This document shows, piece after piece, positions 45,564 to 57,260 of a DNA stretch of 64,000 nucleotides. Position 1 is the stretch's first letter, and each line of letters begins with the position of its first letter. This DNA is from Chrysogorgia sp. JL179-B06 (taxonomy: Eukaryota > Cnidaria > Anthozoa > Scleralcyonacea > Chrysogorgiidae). The translations under genes were made by a program, and so were the position numbers. The stretch spans positions 4,014,501 to 4,078,500 of the forward strand of contig JAYKKM010000005.1 of NCBI GenBank assembly GCA_035772405.1, read 5' to 3'. The notes under the pieces are model-generated. The model saw only the letters and a program-made list of their open reading frames with translations. It made no database searches and was not told where the DNA came from.

Positions 45564-46663
45564 ATGGATATCATATCCTTTTACGAGAACGAAACTTACG
45601 ACTTTAGAAGTGAGGATAATTTGATGATGTCAATGTATAATAATAAAGCACATCTAAAACTTGATTTGACTAACAAAGTCAAAAAGCAAGACAACAATAT
45701 TAACAGCGCTCTTCTCACTTCTCCTGACTTGAAATTATTGAAACTCGATTCTCCTGAGTTAGAAAGAATTATTTTGGCAACTGCTGGCAGTGCTACACCA
45801 ACTCCAAAACAGTATCGACGTGGGAAAGGAACATCTGAATTATCTGTGAAAGAACAACAAGAACAGTATGTCCGAGGGTTTGAAGATGCTCTCAATAAAA
45901 TGCGGCAACAAGCAACAACAGCGAACACATCCATCACTTCAACTGTAAGCAGTATAACTTCGAACAATAACAACAACATCGCAAAGATAGTGCGCGATAC
46001 CGGAGTTGGATTATTAAACGGAGAATCTTTCCCATATATCAGTACAGTCGCCCCTACTGTGAATAACAACACTCCGTTTCCAAGTACAACTTTGGTGAAC
46101 ACAACTACATGTACCACCTTCGGGACGATCTCAACACCGGACCTTGGTTTAGAGTCGCTGAGAAACGAGACAAACCGTACAAGAACCATACTGTCGATAG
46201 ATTCACTAGAACCTTGCGTTGATGTAGTTCACACAAAGGAACCGAGCAACATTGAAACAGATGAAATAACAGCAGCACAACTTTTGGTTGAACCAGTAGG
46301 TGTTTCTGTGAGTACAAGCACAGAAAACATTGGGCATATCAATGTATCTGAACATATTAGACACAGTGTAAGTTCATGTAATACAACCACCAGTTCGTCT
46401 CTTCTTTCTACTGTTCCGATTGATTTACAGAAACAGGAGATAGTTAAATTCGAAAGAAAAAAACACAGGAATCGTGTCGCTGCTTCAAAATGTCGAAAAC
46501 GTAAATTGGAGAGAGAATCGACCTTACAAGAGACAGTTGATGAATTAAAAACAAAAATACTGAACTCTGTGAAATGGCGGCTACGCTAAGACAACAAGTA
46601 TGTGAGTTGAAGTTACAAGTTATGGACCATGTAAAAAGCGGGTGTGAAGTTCTACACAAATAA
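45564..46663 (+). CDS. JUN: JUN, AP-1 bZIP transcription factor, with a frameshift in the zipper
   Basis: Jun binds DNA in the nucleus as a homodimer or with Fos/ATF partners. The single exon fits, since metazoan JUN is typically intronless. Residues 48-70 hold [20 protein letters not shown], the conserved delta/transactivation motif with JNK-type sites at Ser53 and Ser63 and TP sites near 78-81. A low-complexity Ser/Thr/Asn middle follows. The basic region [16 protein letters not shown] is at about 302-317. In the written frame the protein stops at 46589 after 341 residues. The zipper heptads ([19 protein letters not shown]) continue in the next frame to a TAA at 46661-46663. The break is at the A5 run 46547-46551, where six A's would keep the frame. 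As it stands the zipper would be lost, so a sequencing or assembly indel is as likely as a true mutation. Confidence 0.95.
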
Positions 46664-47066
46664 CAAGCAACGTGAAAATCAACTAAAAACTAGATGTGAA
46701 AAACTAGATGTGAGAAAATTTCTAACAATATATATTAATTTTTATAGGGTAGTTCTATGACATATTTATCTGAGATAAAGACACTTTGATTATTATTTTG
46801 GCTGACAAATCTTCTGGTTGTCGTGTAAACTATAAACTATTCAGTTTATTTCACACTTACATTTATATTTAGCTTTGTAACTGTTTTTACATCCATTTAG
46901 ATTGTACTATTTTACATTATCATGGTAGATTTATGGTTTACCTGTAATGGCATTTGTAATGACTGGTAACAGTTGAAATTGTATTCATATATTTTCTTTT
47001 TTTAATATTTTGCTTGTGAAATGTTTAAAAGAAGTACTATCTTTCCAAATCTAATTTTAAAAAAAT

Positions 47067-47072
47067 AATAAA
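47067..47072 (+). terminator. Polyadenylation signal of JUN
   Basis: AATAAA about 400 bp after the stop codon in a T-rich 3' UTR. Confidence 0.55.
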
Positions 47073-47174
47073 ACTACTGTTACACCCTGTATTAAAAGCA
47101 GGGTCCCACTATTTTTTATTCTTCGCTATTGAAATAATTGAAAATACTTGGTATTGTGAAAGCAGCCTGCAAAT

Positions 47175-47545
47175 GGTATACTGGGATGTCCCGGTTGCCC
47201 GAGACGTTTTCATCCCGTGTTTATATGATCTCGGTGCCGGGATGTCCCGGGTGACTGGGATGCGTGGAAATGTTAATTTCTCAATGAAACAAAAATTAAT
47301 TTTATTTGCATAAAAAGCATCACAACAAATGTTTTTTTCATTTTGCCACTTTTTGGATATTTTACCTGGTTGACGACGTTTTAAATTTCAATTCACTTCA
47401 TCCCGGTGCACCAGGATGTTGCGTTTATATGGAAAAAATCAATCCTGGTGTACCTGTACCGGGATCTCGGTTGCTTCAACCGGGATCCCGGTCAGGCGGG
47501 ATGTCCCGGTCTCCATATAAACCCGGGATCATATAAACAGGCCCT
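47175..47545. mobile_element. Possible MITE with CCCGG-rich ends
   Basis: GTTTATATGATCTCGG..CCGGGATGTCCCGG near the left and, inverted, CCGGGATGTCCCG..CCCGGGATCATATAAAC near the right stand out by base composition. The ends are imperfect, so the limits are approximate. Confidence 0.45.
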
Positions 47546-47877
47546 AACTCCCAAATTGAATGTGAAAAAGGTCTTCAGGTGCTACTAAAAAGTCATTTTT
47601 AATTTGCTGTGACAATATGACCGGCAGCCAGTTTATGAAATACTAAATGACCAGCAATCAGTAATCGTAACAATAATTATAATATAAACCCTAATCACAA
47701 CCCTAACTGTTAAAAATCAAGACAAAAAACGAAAGAAAAAATTAAAAGAAAATTTACAAAAAGATGTCCGTTGTAGTATTTGAACTTGCCAGGCAGATTC
47801 GGCATCACAACCCTGGAAACTGCCAGTCATATAGTCACTTCGTTTTTAATATGATTTTTTTTTTACTTGAAAAATAC

Positions 47878-47945
47878 AGCTCTTCTCGGAAAACGACCTT
47901 AAATTGTAGGCCCTTGGAATCCTTATCAGTTGGGTTTTCCAACTG
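47878..47945 (+). mobile_element. SINE tail, third copy
   Basis: TTCTCGGAAAACGACCTTAA and TTGTAGGCCCTTGGAATCC match the tail of the SINE at 14655-14925 with several mismatches. No tRNA-like head is present. Confidence 0.7.
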
Positions 47946-47949
47946 TATA

Positions 47950-48430
47950 TTTTTTATAATTTTGCTTGAAATTATTTCCCCCAAAAATTTCAATTGGGGG
48001 CACCACCTATACCTATGTAAATTTTAGAGAAGTATTAAGCAGAATCAGATGGTTTTCGTCACACTGGAAGTAGAAATTTATTTACACGATTGTTACAAAT
48101 GTGCATTTATAATAAAGTTGTTGAAAGTGAGATAAGTACAATGACCTAGATGGTGACAATTGTGTCATGAGATACATAAGTGAATAAAGATTTACTCAGT
48201 TTACACAAATGTTACATGATTTTCATCGATCATCTGTTTGAGCATGGGCATTACTTGATTTTATAGATACATTGTTACATGGACATGGATACAGTACTAA
48301 TATACTTAAAGCAGAAAATAATACATGTTTTAAACCAGAACTATAAAATTTTATTCAGCAAGTAATTTAATTGTAATTTATTCAGAGAGTTTTACCACAC
48401 GTATAATAATTACATGTATATATCCAGTAA
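47950..48430. other. Intergenic, 3' of BABAM1
   Basis: AT-rich with no repeat or exon I can name. It probably includes the BABAM1 3' UTR (minus strand). Confidence 0.4.
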
Positions 48431-48434
48431 TTTT

Positions 48435-51400
48435 TTAATGTGAGGAGGCATCAGGATCTTCATCCGAATCTTCCTTAAGTTTAAAATTAATGTCCTGTTG
48501 CCTCACTCTTTGGAGAGGATGCGACAGGAGTTTTGCAGTATGGTCAAATAATCTTGTTGTACTGCGTGAAACTTCAAGCATAAGACAAGCTTCTTTCTCA
48601 TCCAATTTACAGAAAGCATCATAAATAGCCTAAGAAAAAAGGAATTAGGATATAAGGGAGGGTTCAAATTTTATCTAGAGGGCTATGGTGATTTTGAGGG
48701 GGTCATGATTTTTCAACAGTAGGTCGAGGGGGGGGGGGTGCTTTCAAAAAATTAACCAAAAAATAAGACAAGGTGCAAGCAGCATGCGAATGCTGCCGCC
48801 TGTTTCCATCCTCGCAAACCTCCCGCGGAAAATAGCTATTTTCCGCGGGAGGGTTGCGAGGGTGGAAACAGGGTTGCGAGGGTGGAAACTGCAGGCGGCT
48901 TGTTTCCATCCTCGCAAATCTCCCGCGGAAAATAGCTATTTTCAGCGGGAGGGTTGCGAGGGTGGAAACAGGCGGCTGCGTTTGCAGGCTAGGTGCAAGG
49001 GGGGTCATCAAAACGTTCGTTGACAAAAAATGTTTTTATAATATCAGTTTATACTATCATTCATTGTAGTATGAATCTGTGAACTATAAGTTATTTATAC
49101 TGTTGTCTATTCAAAAACTATCCTTGTTGATACACCCTCTCACGTTTTCTCACAAAACGTTCACACAAAACGTTCACGTTTTCTCACAAAACGTTCACTT
49201 CTAGTGATGATTCTTCCCATCCACTTCTTAATTAGTGCTGATTCTTTTTCTTGTCAATGGCAGTACTAGTTCACAGTCTGCAGTCTCATCACTCTCAATG
49301 TAAAATACTGAGATACAAAATATACTTGTATCACCCATTTCAGAGGAGGTCAGTTCAAGTTGTTGGGAGAGGGGTCATAACAATTTACCTTTGTTTTGCA
49401 GAATGTCACATGAATGTCACAAAATTCACTAATAACGTCAGGGGATCTCCAAAAAATAAAAGGGGAAATTTTTTAAATCACCATAGCCCCCAATAAATAA
49501 ATTATGAACACTCCCTAATATTGTTGTACTGCATAGACAGTGTTAAAGAAATGTAACTGCCAAAGTAGTGTGTAGGAAGTCTGATGTTTCAAATGAACGT
49601 CCCCGTCAGGGAGTGATATGTAAAGTCATTTTACATTCCACTCTCTGACAAATGGCCTTTGCTCACACTATTTTGGTAGCACACCAACCTTTTAGAGTTT
49701 TCAATTTATAAAACAAATTAAGCCTTAACTATTAAAGTTAAAACTAACAGTTATACATGCAGCTATATAGTTTTACCTCACAATTATTTTCTTCACCAGG
49801 TAGTTCATGAACATACAGAACATCAAAAAAGAAATATGGTGATGCCATATACCTGTCAAAAATCTATGGAAAATAACAACTGGTGTATAGTAACCATCCA
49901 ACAGACCAAATTTAAACAAATTAATAGTTAATATTATACAGTACATGTACAGGTATATATCATAACTGACAAATTCACATTCATCATGAATATACAAACC
50001 TGTCTTCCTTCTCCTGAAAAACTTGGCAAGGTACTTTGGGATCTCCCATAGACCATGATTACCCTTATAATATAATCCGGCGGCAAGTCAATATCATTTA
50101 CTTCTTCTGCTAAAGGAATTTCCACATGATTTTCTCTAAACACAAAGAGTAACAATTCATGCAGACTGATGCAGTGCAGCTATAATTACTGCTTGCCTCA
50201 GGCTATGATAAATGTTACAGACTATATGGTGGCAGCTGTCTCCCCAATTTTTAACATGATTAAAGGTGCTGTCAAGTCCATTCTGCACATGTCTGATATT
50301 TCAAACGTGGGGAACTCGAGACAAACTTCAATGGAATAGATTTACAACAGTTCGAAAGTGAGTATTCGTCAAAGGTGGCGAAGGCGCAAGTTGTAGTTTG
50401 ATATATTATCCACATTTAGGAACAGAACATCTTCTTAACATGCTTTTTAGGTGGAAAAGCTCACACGTGGAAAACAAATCTGCAATATCTCATGTTCAAT
50501 GTTTATATACCGGTAATGCAATGTAAACAAATGATGTAAACAGGAAATTATGTGGACATGTGCAGAATGGACTTGACAGCACTTTTAATGACAAATATTA
50601 CCAAACAACAACAATTACTAAATTTAATTAAAAATAAGGTAAAATTTGTAATATTTTTCTTTTACAGTATTTCATGAGATATTTAAAAATTTGATATTAA
50701 AGTGTTCATTGCTTTGTACCACAATTTAATGGTAATACTTAACCCCCCTTACCTGTGTGTAAACTCCACCTGATAATAAAATTAAATAGATGTACAACTA
50801 GATGATAAATTAATTAATTTCATTATCAGGTGTAGTTTGCAGGTAGACTTCATTAATAATTTAAGGTACAGTACACTAGGTATAATTAATGGCAGTCTCT
50901 CCAATATCAATATAAACTACATGTAAAATGCAATACGTACATTATGTTGAATATTGAAGTCAAATCTAAATGATGTATTACAGTAATATTAAGGGAAATA
51001 AATATTGCAAAATAAATATTAGTTACTTGCAGATTGATTCACACTATATGTATACTACAGGTATAATATATGAATTCACACTATATGTCGAATAATTATA
51101 ATTCACAAGGGAAAAATAAAACTAGCTACCAAATTTTTCTTCATAGTTTTTTTACTATAAAAAAGTCTAGCAGTTCTAAATTAAAGTTAACTAAAAAATG
51201 GAAGTTCTTGAGGAATTTAATGTATCTACAATATACTAAAACTACAAACAAGTACTGGTACTGTAAAGCCTTAAAGTTTTAAAATAATAATTGCCTACAG
51301 TACACTTAGTTTTGAAAAGGATACCAAATGTCTTAAAACTTTCTGTACTGTGTGGGGAAAGTTGTTTAAGCATATCACATATTAAATTAATATCACAGCT

Positions 51401-53960
51401 GAATTCCTGAAACTAGAACAAAGATAGTCTGACATCATTGTAAAATAATTAGACATTATGGTTTAATAATTATTTTTAGCAATTAATTACAGTGAGACCT
51501 TGTCCTAGAACACAAGTTATATTAAAAATGTATTTAAAATACTGGTACTCACCCAGTTTGCAGTATCTTCAAGAGTGACTATTGCAAACATATGTTTCCT
51601 GTTTAATCTTAGCTTGCTTTTCACAAATATTTGCATCGACTTTTGCACATATTGAAACATATTTCTATTAAAAATGAATACATAAGATTGTAGTACAGTA
51701 CCTACAGAGTACATACCTTCATATTACAAATTAATGTGGCAAACCAAAACTTCACGCACAGTACTGACAATAGACATATATATCCCTTATGAAAAATTCC
51801 TATAGGATCCTATAGCCTATAGAAAATTCTATTTTATCCTTTTTTTATTATTGTTAATTTTGCCCATATTTTACAACTTTCATCAATTATATACAAAGAT
51901 TTATTATTACTGTAGGGCTAGGGATCTACTAGAAACCTTTACAGGCTTTTTATTAAGACCCCTAGTTAAAATTATATTTTAATTAATATTTAAATAAAAA
52001 TCAGTTCAAAATATTAATATACTGTAAAATAATAATTGTTTATATCTATAGGAAAGATTATAAGAAAATTGTTTATATCTAAAAGATAATATAACTACAA
52101 AGATTAATATGTTATATGTATAGTACTATATATTCATATAATATAATACACAATGGCTTGGTTAAAATGGGTAAAGCAGAGAAAATATCTGTCTTACCAG
52201 ATCCCAACCATAAACCACAGTATACAAAACTATATAATATTATACAAAAAGAAGATACTGTAGTTGTACAGTATAATATTGTAATTACATATTAGTTGAC
52301 TAATTGTGTTGAATTTGTAAAAGTGTGTTTTTGTTTTTGATCCTATAGGTTTATACTGATTAGATCACTTACTGTAACATCCATGTGCATACTATTAGTA
52401 TATACTTGATCATAACTCACTCATAATGTTAAATAATTAAATTAGTTGTTAATCTACTTGTTTACATTTGCTCAACAAAAAGTTTAATACTTTCTAAGCT
52501 ATAGATATTCCACATGTATAATCGAAGAAGGAATATAAGAGCCTATCAAAATGGCAACAAATATTTTTTAAATAATTTTTAATTACTAAAAAATCCACTA
52601 CGATGTTGCAGGTTGTATACATTTAAATTAATAATGAAACATTAAATGTTTTTAAATCTATTTTGGCAATTTGACAACTAGATCTACATGTACAGTATCT
52701 ACAGTATATTGACAGTACTGTGTACATTTTTGCTAAAAGCAGGCCAGCTGCCCAATCCATGCCCTGTGGCCCAATCCATGGAAGGTATAATACTTTCGAT
52801 CACTATAGAAAGTACAGTATATACTAAGGAATTTCCACAGAAAACCTAAAAACTACTGTAGTTGTTCAAGGGTTTAAGTACAAAGGTTAGTATAAGGGTT
52901 AATATTAGGGCGAGAATTAGTGTAAGGGTTTGATTTTGGGTTAGGGTTATTTTTCAAACACATGAACCATTGCACTAAACTCTTAAGCAACTAGGTTTCA
53001 GTCTTCCTGGGCAGTGGGCCATGCCAACAACCATTGGGCTGTGGATCAGCTATGCTGCTGAACTGTGGATTTGGATGCAGGCTTTGGATTGGGCCACTAG
53101 GCTGTGGCCGGCCATGGATTGGACTACCAGGCCATAGACCAGGCCATGCAGGCTTGCTTTTATAGCAAAACCCTATAGTGATGTATATTTGCATGATTAA
53201 TATTTTATAATAAATATTAATTTTGAGCTGGGTCATTCGGGTCATTGACAAATTGATCACTCTCAGTGCAGTGCTTCAGTGGTACAGTTTGTACTGTACG
53301 TATCAGTTTGATAATTTTCTCATATTTACTTCCTAGTAACATGAATCAGAATTACCTGTTCTGAGAATTATATAATGAGGATGAAGTCATTTCAGATGAT
53401 AAGTCCAAACAAAGGATCTATGGCATTAAATAAAAAAAACTATCTGTGATTTTCTTAATACAAATTGTTTGCAAGCAATTTTATTAAATTTTCAATTTTT
53501 GCAAACCTACAAACCCTTAAAATTAATAGTATATTATAAGCTGTAAATAAAAATTATGATTATGATGTGATTTACAGTACATGCTACAGTTAGTATGTTA
53601 TAATGGTAGAAACACAATCAATTAGCCTTGAAGAAGAGACATTTTCATGAATCGATCACCATGAAGAACTGCTTTTAAAAGTCAATTGATAAAGATAGCA
53701 ACATTCAAGCTTGCACCATATACTATGACATACTGCCCTACAATTATTGGTATCCCTATGGTACATAATTTTTTGTACTGGTTACCTGGTACTAAGAACA
53801 GACTTTTAATAATAACAATCATTTTATAAGAAACAAACAAACATACAATCCTTTCTTGACAATTAATCTTTGGTGTAACAACTTGGTTAATACCATTGTT
53901 TTCATTTTGATCATTTGATTGGCCATCTGCAGGTTCACGATGAATTTCACGAGGTATCAT
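48435..53960 (-). CDS. BABAM1: BABAM1 / MERIT40 (seven coding exons resolved)
   Basis: MERIT40 is a scaffold of the BRCA1-A complex (with BRCC36, Abraxas, RAP80 and BRE) and of the cytosolic BRISC complex. Exons on the minus strand with GT/AG borders: 53847-53960 (ATG start, VTPKINCQERI), 53356-53417 (ILCLDLSSEM, the VWA-like DxSxE motif), 51553-51664 (QIFVKSKLRLNRKHMFAIVT), 51325-51406 (INLICDMLKQLS), 50000-50135 (LPPDYIIRVIMVYGRSQS), 49777-49863 (ASPYFFFDVLYVHELPG), 48435-48629 (HTAKLLSHPLQRVRQQ, acidic tail, stop). The PYFFFDV and HPLQR blocks are diagnostic. Phases agree except between 51325 and 50135, where one or two small exons are missing; a 17-nt candidate ends at a donor near 50754. 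The ATG chosen is the first in frame, and longer family N-termini leave room for an upstream exon. No stop interrupts the exons. Confidence 0.92.
48655..49516. mobile_element. GGGAG-ended element, second copy, in a BABAM1 intron
   Basis: It starts GGGAGGGTTCAAATTTTATC and ends TAAATTATGAACACTCCCT, with G-runs beside each end. It is collinear with 25303-27260 after removal of the hAT there. It hosts its own insertion at 48780-48990. Confidence 0.85.
48780..48990. mobile_element. Palindrome-rich MITE with 9-bp flanking duplication
   Basis: AGGTGCAAG flanks both sides (48771-48779 and 48991-48999); the relative at 25375 has a single copy of this site. The ends are inverted (GCCGCCTGTTTCC / GGAAACAGGCGGC). 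Inside are two copies, spaced exactly 100 bp, of a near-perfect palindrome of about 72 bp centred on AATAGCTATT. Confidence 0.85.
50264..50584. mobile_element. piggyBac-like MITE, second copy
   Basis: TTAA at 50260-50263 and 50585-50588 flank AGGTGCTGTCAAGTCCATTC and its inverse. The interior matches 2077-2396 in reverse orientation at almost the same length (321 against 320 bp). It lies 128 bp from BABAM1 exon 50000-50135. Confidence 0.88.
51670..53350. other. BABAM1 intron
   Basis: Very AT-rich. The only repeat I can name is the degenerate MITE at 52795-53010. The 53000-53160 stretch is a run of irregular TGGATTGG/GGGC repeats. Confidence 0.5.
52795..53010. mobile_element. Degenerate relative of the 20020-20288 MITE
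   Basis: GATCACTATAGAAAGTACAG, CACAGAAAACCT, GTTGTTCAAGGG and GGTTAGTATAAGGGTTAATA follow the order of the intact copy. The right inverted end is eroded (AGGTTTCAGTCTTCC). Confidence 0.6.
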
Positions 53961-53969
53961 TCTTGTGAA

Positions 53970-54990
53970 ATAGCTTTTTTCTATTGTAGTGCTGTAAGTG
54001 AACTACTCTTGACAATTTCTTCTTAAAACATGAATGTATACCTGCAAGATTTGAAAAAAGACATTTTATAATAAGATTGTTTTAATAATATGTTTAAAGT
54101 CAATGTACTGTAACTGTAAGGATATACACTACTGTAATATTATTGTATCTAATTGTTTTTGTTTGTTTTGCCTTTCTTGTAGTTTGCAAAGCCTAAGCCT
54201 TAGTTCAAACACCAAACTTATCATGAGCAGCGAACTTAATTTAAATTTGGGTTGGCCCAAATAAGTAACCAAATATTGATTCATACGCACAACGGTTGAC
54301 ATTGAAAAATTATTGATGTACGTTCTCATAAAAAGTTTGGCATCTGAGAAATGGCTGATGTAATTTTGAATGGTTTTCTGAAATCGATACCAATATCAAT
54401 AAATTAATTTATATTGATTGATATTGATTGGTATTGATCTCCATTGATCATCAATTTCATCGACATTGACTGCACATGCCTGGTATTTATCTATTGGGCA
54501 ATACACTATCACAGACTTTGCAAACCAAACAACTACTACTATCAAATTTATAATAAATTAAAAGCTAGCTTTACAAAGCTTACAGTTACATGACGTAGCT
54601 AGGTTAATACTATTACTAGCTAGTAGCTTGTCAAGCCTGTAGAGTGTAGCCTGCAGGCGTATTTCACTAATTTCAGTAATAGCAGTATATTATTTACACT
54701 ATTACAGTATATATCACACGAACGGTTTGATACTTACATCATAAAATACAAAGATTTTTATCATCATGATAGTAAAGAATGCAGTACAGACCACAGTTTT
54801 TGCCAGTTCACGGTTGAATACTAGTTTCCATCTATCAAAATGCTGTGACGTCTTTTGTTCTAATTCTTTTTTCCGAAGGCATTCTCGTTCCCAGGTCCTC
54901 GTCCAAATTTATGATATCCAAAAAATCCCATAAAATGTGAAATCACTGTAAATTTACTGATATCGTAAATCATCAATTTGTGTATTTCGC
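53970..54990. other. Upstream flank of BABAM1
   Basis: Probable 5' UTR/promoter side of BABAM1. An (ATTGATATTGATTGGTATTG) stretch near 54380-54450 is a short simple repeat. I see no clear TATA box or further exon. Confidence 0.4.
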
Positions 54991-54999
54991 TAATAGTGC

Positions 55000-55720
55000 A
55001 TTGTGCTTTTAGTGATAAAAGCATGAAACTTCTCACGTTTGTAGACCTATAGGCCCTTAGTAATTCTGGCTATAGGGGCATCGCTGAAAACTTCTGTAAC
55101 AGGAATAAACCGGTTTTGATAAAAAATGCTGAGCCAGCATTTTTTTACCTTTACATTTTCAGTGAATAATGTCGAAATTAGCCACTATTAGTGTTTTATA
55201 GAAGTTTTAGAGATGCAAACAGTGTTCAGGAAAATATGTTACCCCAGAGGAACTAATGCCATACAACATGCAACTTGTAACAGGAATAAACCGGTTTGGA
55301 TAAAAAATGCTGACTCAACATTTTTATGATTACTTTACAATTGACTATGAAAAAATCTGCTGTGAACATCTTTGTTTATCTGACGGGTTGTAGTGTTGAC
55401 TTCAAAGAGTGCCACTTTAAATATTATACTGTCTAACCAACATTTATTTAGGTCTGAATATTAATATTATCTTACCTAGCTGTTCTCCACAAACACACAG
55501 GGCTGTACACTGCAGGTTGGCTTTTGAACACTTGTACAACCCTCTGCAGGATTTTTTGCAGGAGCAGCGGATAAGCTCATAGCAACCTTGCTGAGCTTGC
55601 GACAAGGTTGTCCACAGTGGTTTCCATACTGTAAATCATCTCTCTCTCTCAACCCCACTCGGCTGGACTTGGAAGTTCTGGCAGTGTCAAGTGGACATGG
55701 CCACCTTGGTAGCAGATGTT
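55000..55720 (-). mobile_element. Left arm of long inverted repeat; 3' end of transposon-associated Cys-rich gene
   Basis: On the minus strand one frame reads WKPLWTTLSQAQQGCYELI, then a cysteine array C-x-C-x3-C..YKC..LQCTALCVCGE and a splice donor CTAG|GTAAG at about 55480. This Cys-rich tail is known at the end of a multicopy protein family in invertebrates. Upstream, LPELPSPAEWG is followed by a stop and a (GA)n slip. The 480 bp beyond the donor form the rest of the arm. Confidence 0.7.
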
Positions 55721-55739
55721 CATTTTATTTATTTTTTTA

Positions 55740-56700
55740 TTAGCTTTTCTATTAAGTTATATAAGTAAAAGTACTAATACTAAATAAACGATGGCTGGGA
55801 AACCGCAACAGCATGGACAATTACTGCAATCGCAGAACTAAAATACATGCAATAATATTTACGAAAGACAATATATAAACAGTTCTAATATCAGCATCAT
55901 ATTCGTCTTCGTGAGTTGTTGCACTTTGGGCATATATAGTCTTTAATAGTATTTAAGTGGTACAGACTTAAAGAGCTTCAGATTGGTCATGCTTAGATCT
56001 AGCTTTACAGCTAGTGTGTTCCAAGTTCTAATTGTTCTTCAAAATAATAATCTTTGGTGGGTCGTCGTTTTGCATCGTAGAACTACGTACTTAGCTGTGC
56101 TGCTGTTCTTGGATGATCTAGTGTATCTGGTAGTTTTCTTCTGAAGCAGGAGACAGGAAAGCTGATTAAGCCAAGAATGATTTTGAAGTACTGTAGTGCT
56201 CTGATTCATGGCAATTGCAGCATGGTAATATAGCGATAGTGATAACAGTATTGATGTATAGCTAACAACGCAGGGAGGTTAAGTATATATATACTTGGTT
56301 GCGCGTCTTTGAGTTCGTTCTAATTTTACAAGTAATTCAGTAGATCTTGGTTGCGTAACCAAAGTAAGGGCGAATGCATACAAGTGCTAAGTAGTATTCC
56401 TCGTCTTGCTTTGTTTGGACGTGCCGTGTATTTCTCCTATAATGATACCATTTACTTAGTAACTTATTTGCACTGACTGGTACTCTGTTCGTCGACTTGT
56501 TTGCTCCAAGTTGCTCGGTCTTAGTGGAAGATACAGGTAGTTGGGAATCTTTCCGCGGAGTATAGGTGGCTATTAATTTTAACTTACGGGTAATGGTCTG
56601 TGTCTTACACTTGTACTCGTTAAAAATCAGCCCTGACTTTGAGGTTCTGTAGATCTGCCTGTAGTTTCCGTGTAGTCATGTTATTGATGCTGTCCAAACA
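55740..56700 (-). mobile_element. Degenerate CR1/jockey-like LINE fragment between the arms
   Basis: The minus strand yields scattered blocks (TWSKQVDEQ, RNQDLLNYL, RALQYFKIILGL, DYICPKCNNSR) in the order of a LINE reverse transcriptase C-terminus like that at 29279-30475, with many stops. Confidence 0.5.
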
Positions 56701-56740
56701 GCAACATGATCGCCAATAATGATAAGGACAAATGATATAG

Positions 56741-57260
56741 ATGTTTTTGTTATTGCTGTCACAGATGCAGAGATTAATCCCACAGAATGAGGTCTGGCTT
56801 CGTTTTCGCTCAGGGAAGCATTTTAACTATTACCCAATCTACAAAATCGCCTGTTCACCGCTTGGTCCTCAACAGAGCTTGGCTTTGCCGGTCTTCCACG
56901 CATTCACAGGCTGCGATACGGTTTCGGCGTTCTTTGCTGGTAAACGCACAAGTGCATACCAGATTACTGCACCAAGAATATCAAACGATTCGTTGTATTG
57001 TTGTACGATCGAGGAAGCAAGTTGATCTCAGTCGATGAGGAAGTTGTTCTGCCAGCATTCCCGCACTCTGGATCGGATTGCACCAACATCTGCTGCTCTG
57101 AAGCAGCATGTAATGGTGCAAGTCCACTTGACACTGCCAGAACTTCCAAGCCCAGCTGAGTCCGCTGCTCCTGCAAAAACGCCTGCAGAGGGTTGTACAA
57201 GTGTTCAAAAGACAAGCAGTGTACAGCCCTGTGTGTTTGTGGAGAACAGCTAGGTAAGAT
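56741..57260 (+). pseudogene. Transposon-associated FHAFTGCDTVS protein fragment
   Basis: The frame at 56741-57025 reads RSGKHFNYYPIYKIACSPLG and LALPVFHAFTGCDTVSAFF, a hallmark of a large multicopy family of uncertain function in corals, molluscs and sponges. After a frame break come MRKLFCQHSRTLDRIAPTSA and LTLPELPSPAE. About 95 bp present in the left arm are then missing (GAGT joined to CCGCTGCTCC), and the Cys-rich tail (read in another frame) ends at the same donor CTAG|GTAAG. The upstream part of the gene is absent. I do not know its biochemical role. Confidence 0.7.

Noticed and set aside
50753..50770. 17-nt BABAM1 microexon (VEFTH)
   Set aside because: A donor and acceptor are present and the residues fit the next exon, but the phase does not join to exon 51325-51406 without another exon, and an inverted copy of the sequence lies at 50820-50860. 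It is left as a possibility only.
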